Shown one piece after another: positions 50,369 through 62,000 of a stretch of DNA of 64,000 nt. The DNA is from Aurantibacillus circumpalustris (GTDB lineage: Bacteria; Bacteroidota; Bacteroidia; B-17B0; Aurantibacillaceae): positions 3,968,001-4,032,000 of the forward strand of contig NZ_CP121197.1 in NCBI RefSeq assembly GCF_029625215.1. The letters are read 5' to 3'. The stretch's first letter is position 1, and each line of letters opens with the position of its first letter. The notes below the pieces were generated by a model. The model made no database searches and was not told the DNA's origin. It saw nothing but the letters and a program-made list of their open reading frames with translations. Position numbers and translations under genes: made by a program.

Positions 50369-51082
50369 ATGAAATTATCAATTGTAATACCCGCATACAA
50401 CGAAGCAAGAACCATTCACCTTATCTTAAATAAAATAAAAGAGGTTGTTTTACTAGGTGACGTAGAAAAGGAAATCATTATTGTTAACGATTGCTCAAAA
50501 GATGAAACGGAACAAGCAATTTTAAATTACAAAACAGAAAACCCCGATCTCAATATTCAATACCGTAAACACGAAGTTAACAAAGGTAAAGGCGCTGCCT
50601 TGCATACCGGAATTAAAGAGGCAAGTGGTGATTATATTATCATTCAAGATGCCGACTTAGAATATGATCCGGAAGAATACAATTTAATGCTAAAACCGAT
50701 TTTAAATGGAATGGGTGACGTAGTTTTCGGAAGTCGTTTTATTGGAGCACAGCCTCACAGGATATTGTTTTTCTGGCATTCCCTAGGCAATAAGGTATTA
50801 ACAACTTTAAGTAACATGTTCACCAATCTTAATTTAACAGATATGGAAACCTGTTACAAATTGTTCAGATCTGATATTATTAAAAACATTCAACTCAAAG
50901 AAAATCGGTTTGGTTTCGAACCTGAAGTAACCGCGAAAATTGCCCGTATTCCTAAAATAAGAATATACGAAGTAGGCATTTCCTATTATGGAAGAACCTA
51001 TGAAGAAGGCAAAAAAATTGGTTGGAAAGATGGTTTTAGGGCTATTTATTGCATCCTAAAATACGGCTTATTCAAGGCTTAA
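50369..51082 (+). CDS. Family 2 glycosyltransferase, dolichol/polyprenol-phosphate mannose synthase-like
   Basis: A 237-residue GT-A enzyme. [20 protein letters not shown] and the DxD-type [11 protein letters not shown] (about residues 95-105) bind the nucleotide sugar. The block [20 protein letters not shown] and [11 protein letters not shown] resemble polyprenol-phosphate sugar synthases without membrane helices. It would make a lipid-linked sugar, possibly the donor for GT39-like enzymes such as the one at 28961; that link is inference. It is followed by the csp leader. Confidence 0.88.
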   Translation: MKLSIVIPAYNEARTIHLILNKIKEVVLLGDVEKEIIIVNDCSKDETEQAILNYKTENPDLNIQYRKHEVNKGKGAALHTGIKEASGDYIIIQDADLEYDPEEYNLMLKPILNGMGDVVFGSRFIGAQPHRILFFWHSLGNKVLTTLSNMFTNLNLTDMETCYKLFRSDIIKNIQLKENRFGFEPEVTAKIARIPKIRIYEVGISYYGRTYEEGKKIGWKDGFRAIYCILKYGLFKA

Positions 51083-51389
51083 AATAAGTTTATTTAACTG
51101 AAAATTAAATAGTTATAAGTTGAATATTTGGATTTATGGAATATATAATATAAATTTGTTATAATCTTTTAAACGAATTAATATTTAAATTCTCAACATC
51201 TCTCATTTTTCTCACAGTTGCAATTCGTTTATTTCCTTTTTAAGAATTAATAATAATTGCAAGCAGATAAAAACTGATTTGGTAAGATTTTAAACACTAA
51301 AGTTTAAAAGTTTAGCAGAACTGAGTCATCCCCTTTTTTCTCAGAACTGTTTAATTAACAAAAAAGGGAAAAAATAAAAAGTAAAAAAA
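51083..51389. other. Promoter and long leader of the cold-shock gene
   Basis: This 307-base gap carries the promoter at 51127-51158 and, if transcription starts near 51165, about 225 untranslated bases. Such long leaders are typical of cold-shock genes, where structure changes with temperature. The sequence is AT-rich with short AU stems; no separate gene is seen. Confidence 0.5.
51127..51158 (+). promoter_or_regulatory. Bacteroidota-type promoter for the cold-shock gene
   Basis: TTTG (51127-51130), 20 bases, TAAATTTG (51151-51158). Both boxes are exact matches to the group's consensus. It lies 232 bases above the start codon, so the leader would be long. Confidence 0.7.
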
Positions 51390-51581
51390 ATGGAAAAAGG
51401 TACAGTAAAGTTTTTCAATCAAACAAAAGGTTTCGGATTCATCAAAGTTGAAGGATCTGGAAAAGAAGTTTTTGTTCACGTTTCTGGTATTAAAGAAGAA
51501 ATTCGTGAAAACGACGAAGTTGTTTTTGACATTCAGGAAGGTAAAAAAGGATTGAACGCAGTTAACGTGAAGTTAGCTTAA
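51390..51581 (+). CDS. Cold-shock domain protein (CspA family)
   Basis: A 63-residue single cold-shock domain. RNP1 is KGFGFIKV and RNP2 is VFVHVSG, both intact; the aromatic platform (F9, F16, F18, F28-like) is present. It binds single-stranded nucleic acid and melts RNA structure. It is slightly shorter than the usual 66-70 residues at its C-terminus. The gene has its own promoter and ends in a strong terminator shared with the convergent frr gene. Confidence 0.95.
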   Translation: MEKGTVKFFNQTKGFGFIKVEGSGKEVFVHVSGIKEEIRENDEVVFDIQEGKKGLNAVNVKLA

Positions 51582-51697
51582 TTCGCTCCTGTTAATTAAA
51601 TTATTGCGATTTCTTACCCAATTTATATAATGTTTGGATTCAGATTGGTTGACTTATAAATTTGAAGACTTAAATCACACTCAAAATTTTAATTAAC

Positions 51698-51735
51698 AAA
51701 AAACCCGCTCAGATAGATATCTGAGCGGGTTTTTT
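51698..51735. terminator. Bidirectional terminator between csp and frr
   Basis: A 13-bp perfect stem ACCCGCTCAGATA (51703-51715) / TATCTGAGCGGGT (51718-51730) flanked by runs of A and T. It serves both convergent genes. Confidence 0.95.
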
Positions 51736-51756
51736 CATTTAATTCTTCAATAAAAT

Positions 51757-52317
51757 CTATACAGTCATAATCTCTTTTTCCTTTTGTTCAATATGTTTGT
51801 CTACTTTGCCAACATAATTATCGGTTAAGGTTTGAACCTGGGTTTCGCCACTTTTAGCCTCATCTTCAGGTAGACCATCTTTTTGTAACTTCTTAATTTG
51901 CTCCATAGCTTCTTTACGAGCAGTACGTATTCCTACCTTTGCATCTTCTCCAAGACTTTTCGCCATTTTACTGAGATCTCTCCTGCGTTCTTCTGTTAAA
52001 GGCGGAATCATGATTCTAATTAACACACCGTCGTTTTGAGGATTCAATCCTAGATTCGCCATTTGTATAGCCTTTTCAATTGGCGTTAGCATTGTTTTTT
52101 CCCATGGTTGAACAACAAGAGTCCTAGCATCCTGCGTGGTTACACTTGCTGTATTACTAATGGGCACTTTACTTCCATAATAATCTACCATCACGTTTTC
52201 AAGCATTACAGGATTAGCTTTTCCAGCTCTTACTTTTTGTAGCTCAAGCTCCAAATGCGAAATAGCTTTTTCCATAAAACTTTTAGTGTTCTCTAATACC
52301 GACTTAATATCTGACAT
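51757..52317 (-). CDS. frr: Ribosome recycling factor
   Basis: A 186-residue protein of normal length. Blocks HLELELQKVRAGKANPVMLE and VSVTT-like (NTASVTTQDARTLVVQPWEK) and IMIPPLTEERRRDLSKMAKS are characteristic. With EF-G it splits the post-termination ribosome. The usual partner pyrH is not upstream here; instead the cysteine desulfurase gene is, at 33 bases. Confidence 0.97.
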   Translation of the reverse strand: MSDIKSVLENTKSFMEKAISHLELELQKVRAGKANPVMLENVMVDYYGSKVPISNTASVTTQDARTLVVQPWEKTMLTPIEKAIQMANLGLNPQNDGVLIRIMIPPLTEERRRDLSKMAKSLGEDAKVGIRTARKEAMEQIKKLQKDGLPEDEAKSGETQVQTLTDNYVGKVDKHIEQKEKEIMTV

Positions 52318-52350
52318 AATTGTTTATTTATTGTGTGTGTTTTTATGACT

Positions 52351-53493
52351 TTAAACCTTTGCCTTTACGGCAAATAATTCAGTTAATTTAGAAAGTGTAA
52401 AATCAATCTCCTCTTTCGTAGTGTATTTACTAAAACTAAATCTCACCGAAGGTCTTTCCATTTCAATTCCTAAACCTCTTAAAACGTGACTTCCTTGATT
52501 ACTTCCACTGCTGCAAGCACTTCCACCACTAGCAGCAATTCCCATAATATCTAAGTTGAATAAAATCATCTCAGCATCTGGGTGATTTGGAAAACGACAA
52601 TTTAAAACAGTATAAAGTGATTTATCGTGTGAAACTTCTCCATTAAATTCGATGTCCGGAATCTTTTTAATTAAACTTTCACGCATGTAATCTTTTAATT
52701 CCATAATATGCTTTTGATGCGCTTCCATTTCATTAAAACAAATATCAAGTGCCTTTGCTAATCCAATAATACCTGCAACATTTTCAGTTCCTCCTCGCAT
52801 ATTCCTTTCTTGCGCACCTCCATGTATAAAAGGTGAAATTTTACACAGATGATTTATGTATAAAAAACCTACGCCCTTTGGGCCATGAAACTTATGAGCC
52901 GCACAAGTAACAAAGTGCACTTTCAATTCACGAAGATTCATCTTATAATGTCCCATAGTTTGAACTGTATCACTATGAAAAATAGCATTGTATTTTTCGC
53001 AAAGTTCACCCACTTCTTTTAATGGGAGAAGAGTGCCGATCTCATTATTTGCATGCATAAGAGAAACAAGACTGCGTGGGTTGTTTTTTAAAAGCTCTTC
53101 CAGGTTAATTAAATCAATATTCCCATTTTTATCGCTTTTAACCCAACTTGCTTTTATTTTCCCTGCTTTTTCTAAAACTTTAATTGTATGTTCTACAGCA
53201 TGATGTTCAATTTGACTCGAAATAACATGAGTGATACCATGCGTTTCAATACTTTGAGTAATGGCCATATTATCAGCTTCAGTTCCTCCAGAAGTGAAAA
53301 ATATTTCTGCCGGTGTAACATTTAAGATTTTAGCAACCGTTTTTCGTGCAGTTTCAATTGAAGCTCTTGTCTTTCTTCCAAATGAGTGTATTGAAGAAGG
53401 ATTCCCAAAATCTTCTGCCAATAATGGCATCATAGCTTTTAAAACCTCCTCGTCAAGACGGGTTGTTGCTGCGTTGTCTAAATACACTTTCAT
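52351..53493 (-). CDS. Cysteine desulfurase (NifS/IscS family)
   Basis: A 380-residue PLP enzyme that removes sulfur from cysteine. The Schiff-base lysine is K201 (TCAAHKFHGPKG) and the persulfide cysteine is C327 in GGSACSSGSNQGSH. HSDTVQTMGHYKM has the PLP-binding Asp, and RGGTENVAGIIGLA is conserved. It belongs to the NifS/IscS group rather than SufS, judging by the long active-site loop. No scaffold gene (iscU/nifU) is next to it, so it may supply tRNA thiolation or Fe-S assembly elsewhere. Confidence 0.95.
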   Translation of the reverse strand: MKVYLDNAATTRLDEEVLKAMMPLLAEDFGNPSSIHSFGRKTRASIETARKTVAKILNVTPAEIFFTSGGTEADNMAITQSIETHGITHVISSQIEHHAVEHTIKVLEKAGKIKASWVKSDKNGNIDLINLEELLKNNPRSLVSLMHANNEIGTLLPLKEVGELCEKYNAIFHSDTVQTMGHYKMNLRELKVHFVTCAAHKFHGPKGVGFLYINHLCKISPFIHGGAQERNMRGGTENVAGIIGLAKALDICFNEMEAHQKHIMELKDYMRESLIKKIPDIEFNGEVSHDKSLYTVLNCRFPNHPDAEMILFNLDIMGIAASGGSACSSGSNQGSHVLRGLGIEMERPSVRFSFSKYTTKEEIDFTLSKLTELFAVKAKV

Positions 53494-53576
53494 TCCAGAT
53501 CGATCTAACTAATACTTGCTATTTTACGCTGCAAATTTAACGAAATCCTTTAATATATTGGAATTGTCGTTTTAAC

Positions 53577-53606
53577 AAAAAAAGCAGGAAACTCTTCCTG
53601 CTTTTT
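53577..53606 (-). terminator. Terminator after the giant GloVer-repeat gene
   Basis: Stem GCAGGAA (53584-53590) / TTCCTGC (53595-53601) with a 4-base loop, seven A before and five T after. It lies 28 bases below the stop codon of the 53634 gene and upstream of the cysteine desulfurase gene. Confidence 0.85.
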
Positions 53607-53633
53607 AAATTTAAGACACTTTGAAATGGAAAA

Positions 53634-56600
53634 CTATTGTTTTACCACCTTCACAATTTTTGTTGAATTTCCATTCTTAAGTTGAACAAAGTATATTCCT
53701 TTTGGTTGCTCATTCAAATTAATTGAATTTTTACCTTGGCTTAATTGTTGAGTTAAAACATTCTGACCTAAAGCATTAATAATGGTTATAGTCAGTCCGG
53801 CAGAAGTTTCAATCACAAACTCTCCAATATTTGGATTAGGATAAACGGCATATTGCCATGAACCAGTAACGAGTTTATTTAAATCAGTACACTCACTAAC
53901 CAATATATTTACAGTGCCCGTTTCTGAACAGCCATTTGCATCAACGCCTGTAACCGTATAACTTGAAGAAACAATTGGTGTTACTATTACTGAAGCGTTA
54001 GTTGAACTTGTGTTCCAAGAATACGAAACAGCCCCGCTTGCGGTTAATTCAACATTTTCACCTAAACAAACAATTGATCTACTTGCCACGGCTGTAACTG
54101 TTGGCAATGGATTTACAGTAATTAAAACACTAGCTGTATTACTGCAAGTTCCGCTTGAACCGAGCACCGAGTAGGTTACATTACTTGTAGGTGAAACTGT
54201 AACAGCATTTGTTGCATCGCCAGTACTCCAATTATAGTTACTTGCCCCATTAGCGGTTAAGTTTAAAGTTCCTCCAAGACAAACGCTTGTATTACCACTT
54301 ATTGTAACCGTTAGAATATTTACAACACTAACTGTTGCCACTCCAGCCAATGCAGATACACATCCTGCAGCACTGGTTCCAGTGACTGAGTAATTTGTTG
54401 TTACAGATGGGCAAATAACACTACTGCCTACAGACAAATAAGTATATGTGAAGGCACCACTTGGTGTTAAGGTGAAACAATTACCAGGACAAATTGCGCC
54501 GCTGATGACGTTAATTGTAGGAAGCACATTAACCGTTAAAGGATAAACTGTTTGATTAGAGCAGCCATTCAAATCCGTTCCTGTTACAGAATAAGTTGTA
54601 TTTATAACAGGAGAAACAACTATTAAAGAATTTGTAGACGTTCCCCAGTTATAAGTATTAGCACCGAAGGCGGTTAATGTAGCTGATTCGCCAATACAAA
54701 TTCCATTTGAAGCACTACCCACACTAATAATAGGCAATGGATTTACAGTTATAGTCATAATAACTGGAATAGTTGAAATACATCCTACGGAACTTGTTCC
54801 ATACAAACTGTAGTTAGTTGTGCTACTTGGATTTAATGTAACCGATCCCAGCGCTGTAACGCTTGGAGCTGTCGAAAAATATGTATAGGATGCTGCACCG
54901 CTAACATTAGTGGTAAAAACATCTCCAATACAAATTGCACCACTCGTGGCTGATACAACAGGTAACGCAATGATAGTGACACTCAAATTAATTGGGCTTG
55001 AAGACACACAACCCAGCGCATTTTGACCGATTATTGAATAAACAGTATTACCTGTGGGACTAACAATCGCTCCTGTAGAACTGATCACCGTCCCCGGCTG
55101 AATAGTATAGTTTGTTCCTCCAGATGGGCTTATAGTATATGCTTTTCCTGCACAAACGGTGCCGCTATTAACTGATAAGGTTGGCAAAGCATTCACGGTC
55201 ACATTTCCTGTAGCTGGAAACTGAGAAACACAACCAGCTGAACTCGTTCCTGAGAAAGTATAACTAGTGCTTGATGGAGGAGATGCGGTAAATGTAGTGC
55301 CTATTAACGGACCAGTCATGGTGTAGCTAACTGCTCCACTTGGGTTAAATGTGTGAATTCCTCCAAAACAAATTGATCCGCTATTAACAGCAACAACCGG
55401 CAATGAATAAACAGTAACTGCCGAAACCACCGTATTTGAGGAAATACAACCTAATGAACTAGTTCCGGAAACATTATAGTTTGTAGTCGAGCCAGGGGTA
55501 ACAGTAAATGGTCCGGCACCATTTAAAACGCCTACAGTATAGGTTCCGGACGTACCTGCTCCAGAAGGAATAATAACAGCACTCTTATTCAAACACATTG
55601 TAGGGCTATTCACGGAAATTAATGGTAAAGTATATACGGTTACAGAAGCTATAGGTGTATTTGAGGAAATGCAACCAAAAGAACTTTCACCAACTACCGA
55701 ATAACTTGTCGTAATTGCAGGGCTCACCACAAATGGACCAGCTCCAATTAACGCACCAATGGTGTAATTAGACGCTCCACTAGGAGAAAGTGTTGCGGAA
55801 CCGCCAGCACACATTGTTCTACTGCTCATTGAAATAGACGGCAATGGGTTTACTGTTATGTTTGAAGTAGCTGTATTTGCAGAGACGCAGTTATTTCCGT
55901 CAGTTCCTGTAATTGTATAAAAAGTATTTGTTGTTGGTGACACAACAAATGAACCACCTGAAATCGTTGATGTGATAACACCAATTGGAGTAATCGTAAA
56001 TGGGGTACCTGAACAAACAGTACCATTATTTACTCCTATTATAGGAAGTGCGTTCACGGTAACAGAAGCAGCTGGTGTGTTTGATGAGGCGCAACCAAGA
56101 GAACTATAACCCACAACCGTGTAGGTAGTATTAGAGGAAGGTGATACCTGAAAAGAATTTCCTTGCACAGAATAAGTTGAAGCTCCAGTAGGAACAATTG
56201 TAAAAAAGGAGCCTGCACATATGGGGCCACTATTCACGTTAATAGATGGTATAGCATTAATAGTGATCGTATTAATACTCAATGTACCAGTACCACATTC
56301 GTTGACAGAAGAAACTCCATATGTGTATGAACCTACTGCAACTCCAGATAAATTAGTTACAATATTTGCTATTGTGCTACCAGATGTTATTGAAGCACCC
56401 GAGGGTAAAGTCCATGCATAAGCGGTGGCGTTAGCAACAGCGCTTATACTAAAACTCTTGGCACTTGCATCCGAAAAACAGATTGAATTCGTGCTTGATG
56501 TTATGGCTCCAGGAGTAAGTGGTTTAGTACACACTTCTAATAATTGGGTATAAGCGGGGTAGTTTCCAGTAGCGAGAGAAAAATCAATTTTTTTTGTATA

Positions 56601-58793
56601 AACTGTCGTTGACATGTCGTATTCAAAAAGCACTCCTGAAGAATTTGTACCGCCTGTATTTGTAACTCCATATAACTTATTATTGGCTGCCCTAATTAAA
56701 GAACCGAGTGGCATCGAACCGTTCGAACCAGTCATGTCGTATTTTTTTGCGTAGGTATTTGATAAAACACTGTATTCAAAAATAACACCTAGATCATTTG
56801 CTCCACCTGCTTTTGTCATCCCATATAATACTCCAACTGTTGCGGTTGTAACAAGAGACCCAAAAGGATTAGCACCTATTGCTGCGCCGGTAGTTCCGCT
56901 AAAATCAATTTTTTTTGTGTAAGTATTTAATAAAGGGTCGTACTCAAAAATAACGCCTAAATTATTAAGCCCACCCGCCGAAGTCATTCCATATAATTTA
57001 CCTGAAGATTCAACCAGAGAACCATAGGCACTGTAACCGCTCGCGGCCAACATATCTATTTTTTTTGTGTAAGTATTCGTAAGAGGATCAAATTCAAAAA
57101 TAGCTCCTTGGCTATTTGCTCCACCATACTTAGCGATGCCATACAATTTACCGTTTGAAGAAAACTGGATCAGTGAACCATTCGGTTCGGCCCCGTTAGT
57201 TGCGCTAAAATCAACTCGTTTAGTTAAAATATTTGTTAAAACATCATAATCAAACAAGCTACCAGAGGAGGAAGAACCGCCGAGGGAGGTTACACCATAA
57301 AGTTTGCCATTGGTAGCTTCTAATAAGGAACCTGTTGGAGTATTTCCTGTAGTAGAAGTTAAGTCAACTTTTTTACTATACGTTTGTCCGGTCTTATTAT
57401 ATTCAAACAAAGCGCCAAGGTTGTTGGCGCCGCCGCCTGTTGTCATACCATAGAATTTACCGTTGCTTGCTTGAATTAAGTGCCCGCTTGGGTTTATGCC
57501 TTCAGATACATTAAAATCAATCTTTTTTGTGTAGGTATTACTACTTATGTTGTATTGAAAAATAACACCAACACCAAGAGTACCTCCACTAGAAGTTACA
57601 CCATAAACTTTCCCAGTAGATACTTGTAGCAAGGAGCCATAAGGTTGGCCTCCAACTAGAGTCGTATTCGCTAAGTCAATTTTCTTTGTGTAGGTTGGCC
57701 CTGAGAGATCTAACTCAAAAATAACACCAGCTCCATTTGCACCTCCTAGCCTCGTCATTGCATATAACTTCCCATTAGCGGCAGCAACAAGATCTCCCGC
57801 TGGATTAGCACCACCCGTACCTGACAAATCAATAATTTTAGTGTAAGTATTAAAAGTATAATCGTATTTAAAAATAACACCACCCGCAGGAGATCCTGCG
57901 CCACCTACAAAAGTTAAACCATAAAGATTAGACCCAACAAGGATTAATGATCCCTGAGGATTTGACCCTGATGCGGTTGCTAAATCTATCTTTTTTGTAT
58001 AAACATCATTTACATAGTCATATTCAAAAATAACACCTGCTCCATTAACACCACCAATAAAAGTCATACCGTAAAATAGATTTCCGTTCGCTTTCGTTAA
58101 CTGACCAAACGGGCCGCTACCTGCAAAAGAGCCAGCATTTCCAGTAAAATCAACTTTTTTAGTATAAATGTTATTTACATAATCGTATTCAAAAATAACA
58201 CCAATATTACCAGCTCCACCAAACTTAGTCATACCGTATAGTTTACCACTGCCTGGTGCAGATTCGATTAGCGCCCCATAAGGTTGACCTCCAATTGCAC
58301 TGCCAGTAGTTCCTGTAAAATCAACTTTTTTTGTAAAAACATTCGTACTAATGTCATACTCAAAAATAACCCCCAAATTATTAGCTCCTCCAAGTCTAGT
58401 CATACCATAAAGTTTACCATTGGAAGCTCTCACTAAAGAGCCATTTGGAGCTGTACCATTGTTAGAGCTAAAATCAAACTTTTTTGCATAATTATTTGTA
58501 AGGGTATCGTACTCATAGATTACGCCGGCGTTATTAAGTCCTCCAGCACTTGTCATACCGTACAGTTTCCCACCAGGTACTTCAATTAGTTTTGAGTATT
58601 GGGGACTCGCTCCCACACTGCCACTAAAGCTATATTGAGCACTTAAGCCAGTGCTTCCGGTAGGTAATGTGTAAATAGATCCATAGCCATTAACTCCGTT
58701 TGCATTCAGGCCCCATATTTCTGACTGAGCAGTGCATTCAATACTAGAGCTAAAAATTAATGCTAATGTAAGTGCTTGGTATAGTTTTTTCAT
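53634..58793 (-). CDS. Giant T9SS surface protein with GloVer repeats and Ig-like modules
   Basis: The start is the ATG at 58793 (MKKLYQALTLALIFSSS, signal peptide ending TAQ), not one 43 codons upstream. It has 1719 residues. Residues about 20-755 hold 13 copies of a roughly 55-residue GloVer repeat (KLYGMTSAGGLNNAGVIYEY and variants), a tandem repeat named in secreted proteins. Then come about 11 Ig/PKD-like modules of 70-75 residues, each with VNSGxxCxG near its start and a paired Cys later, which suggests one disulfide per module. The last 75 residues are a type A sorting domain (YPNPNIGEFVIET ... GIYFVQLKNG). It is a likely surface or released adhesion-type protein. A similar giant gene lies directly upstream. 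Confidence 0.9.
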   Translation of the reverse strand: MKKLYQALTLALIFSSSIECTAQSEIWGLNANGVNGYGSIYTLPTGSTGLSAQYSFSGSVGASPQYSKLIEVPGGKLYGMTSAGGLNNAGVIYEYDTLTNNYAKKFDFSSNNGTAPNGSLVRASNGKLYGMTRLGGANNLGVIFEYDISTNVFTKKVDFTGTTGSAIGGQPYGALIESAPGSGKLYGMTKFGGAGNIGVIFEYDYVNNIYTKKVDFTGNAGSFAGSGPFGQLTKANGNLFYGMTFIGGVNGAGVIFEYDYVNDVYTKKIDLATASGSNPQGSLILVGSNLYGLTFVGGAGSPAGGVIFKYDYTFNTYTKIIDLSGTGGANPAGDLVAAANGKLYAMTRLGGANGAGVIFELDLSGPTYTKKIDLANTTLVGGQPYGSLLQVSTGKVYGVTSSGGTLGVGVIFQYNISSNTYTKKIDFNVSEGINPSGHLIQASNGKFYGMTTGGGANNLGALFEYNKTGQTYSKKVDLTSTTGNTPTGSLLEATNGKLYGVTSLGGSSSSGSLFDYDVLTNILTKRVDFSATNGAEPNGSLIQFSSNGKLYGIAKYGGANSQGAIFEFDPLTNTYTKKIDMLAASGYSAYGSLVESSGKLYGMTSAGGLNNLGVIFEYDPLLNTYTKKIDFSGTTGAAIGANPFGSLVTTATVGVLYGMTKAGGANDLGVIFEYSVLSNTYAKKYDMTGSNGSMPLGSLIRAANNKLYGVTNTGGTNSSGVLFEYDMSTTVYTKKIDFSLATGNYPAYTQLLEVCTKPLTPGAITSSTNSICFSDASAKSFSISAVANATAYAWTLPSGASITSGSTIANIVTNLSGVAVGSYTYGVSSVNECGTGTLSINTITINAIPSINVNSGPICAGSFFTIVPTGASTYSVQGNSFQVSPSSNTTYTVVGYSSLGCASSNTPAASVTVNALPIIGVNNGTVCSGTPFTITPIGVITSTISGGSFVVSPTTNTFYTITGTDGNNCVSANTATSNITVNPLPSISMSSRTMCAGGSATLSPSGASNYTIGALIGAGPFVVSPAITTSYSVVGESSFGCISSNTPIASVTVYTLPLISVNSPTMCLNKSAVIIPSGAGTSGTYTVGVLNGAGPFTVTPGSTTNYNVSGTSSLGCISSNTVVSAVTVYSLPVVAVNSGSICFGGIHTFNPSGAVSYTMTGPLIGTTFTASPPSSTSYTFSGTSSAGCVSQFPATGNVTVNALPTLSVNSGTVCAGKAYTISPSGGTNYTIQPGTVISSTGAIVSPTGNTVYSIIGQNALGCVSSSPINLSVTIIALPVVSATSGAICIGDVFTTNVSGAASYTYFSTAPSVTALGSVTLNPSSTTNYSLYGTSSVGCISTIPVIMTITVNPLPIISVGSASNGICIGESATLTAFGANTYNWGTSTNSLIVVSPVINTTYSVTGTDLNGCSNQTVYPLTVNVLPTINVISGAICPGNCFTLTPSGAFTYTYLSVGSSVICPSVTTNYSVTGTSAAGCVSALAGVATVSVVNILTVTISGNTSVCLGGTLNLTANGASNYNWSTGDATNAVTVSPTSNVTYSVLGSSGTCSNTASVLITVNPLPTVTAVASRSIVCLGENVELTASGAVSYSWNTSSTNASVIVTPIVSSSYTVTGVDANGCSETGTVNILVSECTDLNKLVTGSWQYAVYPNPNIGEFVIETSAGLTITIINALGQNVLTQQLSQGKNSINLNEQPKGIYFVQLKNGNSTKIVKVVKQ

Positions 58794-59007
58794 AGTTCTT
58801 GGATATATAGTAATAAAATTAAACCTTTTTTTTGGATTACACAACATGCATAATACTGGTTTATATACGCAGTAGCCGATAAAAAGTTTCACAAAATTTT
58901 TACGATTTATGAGCAAAATCAATCGTTTGATTTGAATCTAAATAATTCATTACCATGCTGTTTAAAAATTGGGTACAAATTAAATTATCACAAAACAAAC
59001 TCTCATT

Positions 59008-62000
59008 TTATTCTTTAATTACTTTTATAGTTTTACTGATAATTCCGTCACTGAGGGAAACAAAATAAATTCCTTTTGACTCGTCCAAAATAATTTTATT
59101 TATTCCCTCAACTAAGATTTTTTCATTCATGATTTGTCCTAAAGCATTCATCATAATCATTTTATAGGTCTTTGTCACTTCAATTATAAATTCTCCGTTA
59201 TTTGGGTTTGGATACAGTTTAATTAACAAATTATTTACATTTTTAGAATCAATCCCGAGACACTCTGAAACACTTTGAGTAAATACTGCTTTACCTGAGC
59301 ATCCATTTCCATCTATGCCCACAACAGTATAATTAGTTGTAATAACAGGATTAATTATAATCACCCCATCTGTTTCACCAGAACTCCAAACATAATTTAC
59401 CGCACCGGTTGTTGTTAAAGTTGAACTTTCACCTACACAAGCAAGAGATGAGGAGGAGCCAACCAAAATACTGGGAAGTTGATTAACATTGACCGAAACT
59501 AAAGCCGTATCCATACATGTTCCAATCGCTCCAACTACACTGTAAGTCGAACTTACGCTTGGTGTTGGTGCAACTGTATTTGAGTTTGCTCCAGTGCTCC
59601 AAGTATAACTATTTGCCCCAGTTACTGAAAGCAAAGCGGGTTGTCCTGAACAAACCAAACTAACACCACTAGCAGTAATTGAAATAGCATTGATAACCGT
59701 AATTGTAGTAACCGCTGGTATTTGTGAAACACAGCCATTAACGTCTGTACCAATAACTGAGTAACTACTGGTAATGCTTGGAACTACTACATTAGATCCG
59801 CTGGAATATGAATACGTAACCGCACCTGTAGGAATAATGGTAAATTCACTCAAAGGACAAACCGTTCCGGAATTTAAACTAAGAATGGGTAACTGATTAA
59901 CCACCACATTAACAGTTGCTGTGTTTTTACATAGATTTATATTACTACCAATAACAGTATACACGACAGTAGCAGTGGGTGAAAGGATTTGCGTTGCACT
60001 AGTAGGAACCCCATTCCAAGTATAACTATTAGCGCCTGTGGCATAAAGTGTTGTGCTAGATCCTTTACAAATAACAGTATTACCTAGCACAGAAACAGTA
60101 GGTTTTGGATTGACAATTACATTTGAGATAGCCATATTACTAGAAGTACAGCCCAGTGAATTTGTTCCAATAACGGTATAACTAGAATTTATTGTTGGAG
60201 AAACTGTAGGTGAAACGCTCGAAAACGAATAACTAGAGGCACCAGATGGAGTCATTGTAAAAATATCACCTGCACAGATAACACCGTTATTTACCGTAAT
60301 ATACGGTGAAGTTAAAACCGTAACGTTTGCAACAGCGGGAGTTGCAGAAATACAGCCAAGTGCACTTGTTCCTGTTACTGAATATGAAATATTACTCGAT
60401 GGCGAAACTGTAGATGATCCACTAGAATAAGAGTAAGTTGAAGCTCCATTTGGTGTTAAAGTAAATATACTACCTGAGCAAACGGTACCACTATTAACGG
60501 CTACAGTTGGAAGTGGTGAAACGCTTAACTGCATTATTGCAGGACTAGCGGAAATACAACCCTGAGAATTTGTTCCACTTATTGAATACGTTGTATTTAC
60601 AAGCGGTGAAACCCAAGGGGAGACAGGTCCGAGAGAATTAGCGAAGGTATAGGTATTTGCACCAGAGGCTACTAAGCTGTAGTTACTTCCTGCACACACA
60701 GTAGCGTTAGATGCTAATATAACCGGAAGAGAGTTAACTGTAACGCTTGCAATTGAAGGAACAATAGAGACGCAACCTAATACATTCGTTCCTGTAATAG
60801 AATAACTTGTGTTAGCAGTTGGTAATACTGTTGAGGATCCGTTAGAGAACGTGTACGTATTCGCACCTGTTGGTGTCATTGTAAAAACAGTACCAGCACA
60901 GATACCACCGCTATTAACTACTATTGCTGGTGCAGGATTTATAATTACGTTAGCAATGGCTGGTATTATAGAAACACAACCGAGGGAACTTGTACCAGAC
61001 ACATAGTAACTCGTATTTGCTAAAGGAGAAACTACCGAAGACACTGTAGTTGTGCCATTCGAAAAGGTATAGGTAGAAGCTCCCGAAGGCGAGAGGGTAA
61101 AAGTACCCCCTTGACAAACATTTCCCCCATTAACATTGACAACTGGAGGGGTTCCAATATTGATAATTTTGGATGTTGAAGAAGAACAACCTGTTACTGT
61201 ATTCATACCAATTACTGAATAGGTTGTAGCAACCGTTGGTGATACGGAAATTAGTGCGTTTGTTGAACCTGTATTCCAAGAATATGAATTTGCACCACTT
61301 ACCGTTTGTGCAACCGAGGAGCCTGAACACACTGCCACTGGCCCACTAATACTTAATACTGGTAACGGGTTTACCGTTATATTGGAAATTCCTGCACTAC
61401 TTGATATACAACCAAAAGCACTTGTACCAATAATTGAGAAAGACGCGCTCGCAGTTGGTGTAACAACCGTGGATCCACTTAAAAAGGTATATGAAACAGC
61501 ACCACTCGGACTAATTGTAAAAGATCCACCTTCACAAATACCGCCGCTATTTACTGATATTAAAGGGCTTGGATTAACTGTAATGCTTTTTGTTGTTGTT
61601 GAATTACATAAATAATTATCCGTTACCGTAACTGTATATACATTAGTTACGGAAGGAGTAAGAACAACAGATGGTGTTATTGCCCCCCCTGGCAGCCACG
61701 AATATGAAACGTAGTTACTCGAACAATTACTGACTCCATTTAACCAAGCCGTTGAAGTGCTCATGTTCGTTAATGTACCTGTATTTCCCAATCCAGTTTG
61801 ATCTGATAGTGTGGAATAACCGGTACCATCTTCAAAAGAATAGTAAGCTTGCAGTCCGGATTCATTTCCTAATAAACAGCTATTACGATTTGTAGAAATT
61901 TGTGAAGCTGTTCGTGCAACGTTCCAAATTCTAACATCGTCAATTAAACCTGTAAAATAATTTGGTGCTTCTGTAGGATAATAATTTGGTCTTCCAATTT

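Noticed and set aside
56221..56421. Short (+) frames inside the giant T9SS genes (also near 60809 and 61382)
   Set aside because: They mirror the repetitive modules on the opposite strand, so open frames recur by repetition; no independent coding signal.
58794..58922. N-terminal extension of the GloVer protein
   Set aside because: The ATG at 58793 begins a proper signal peptide; the extension would bury it by 43 residues.
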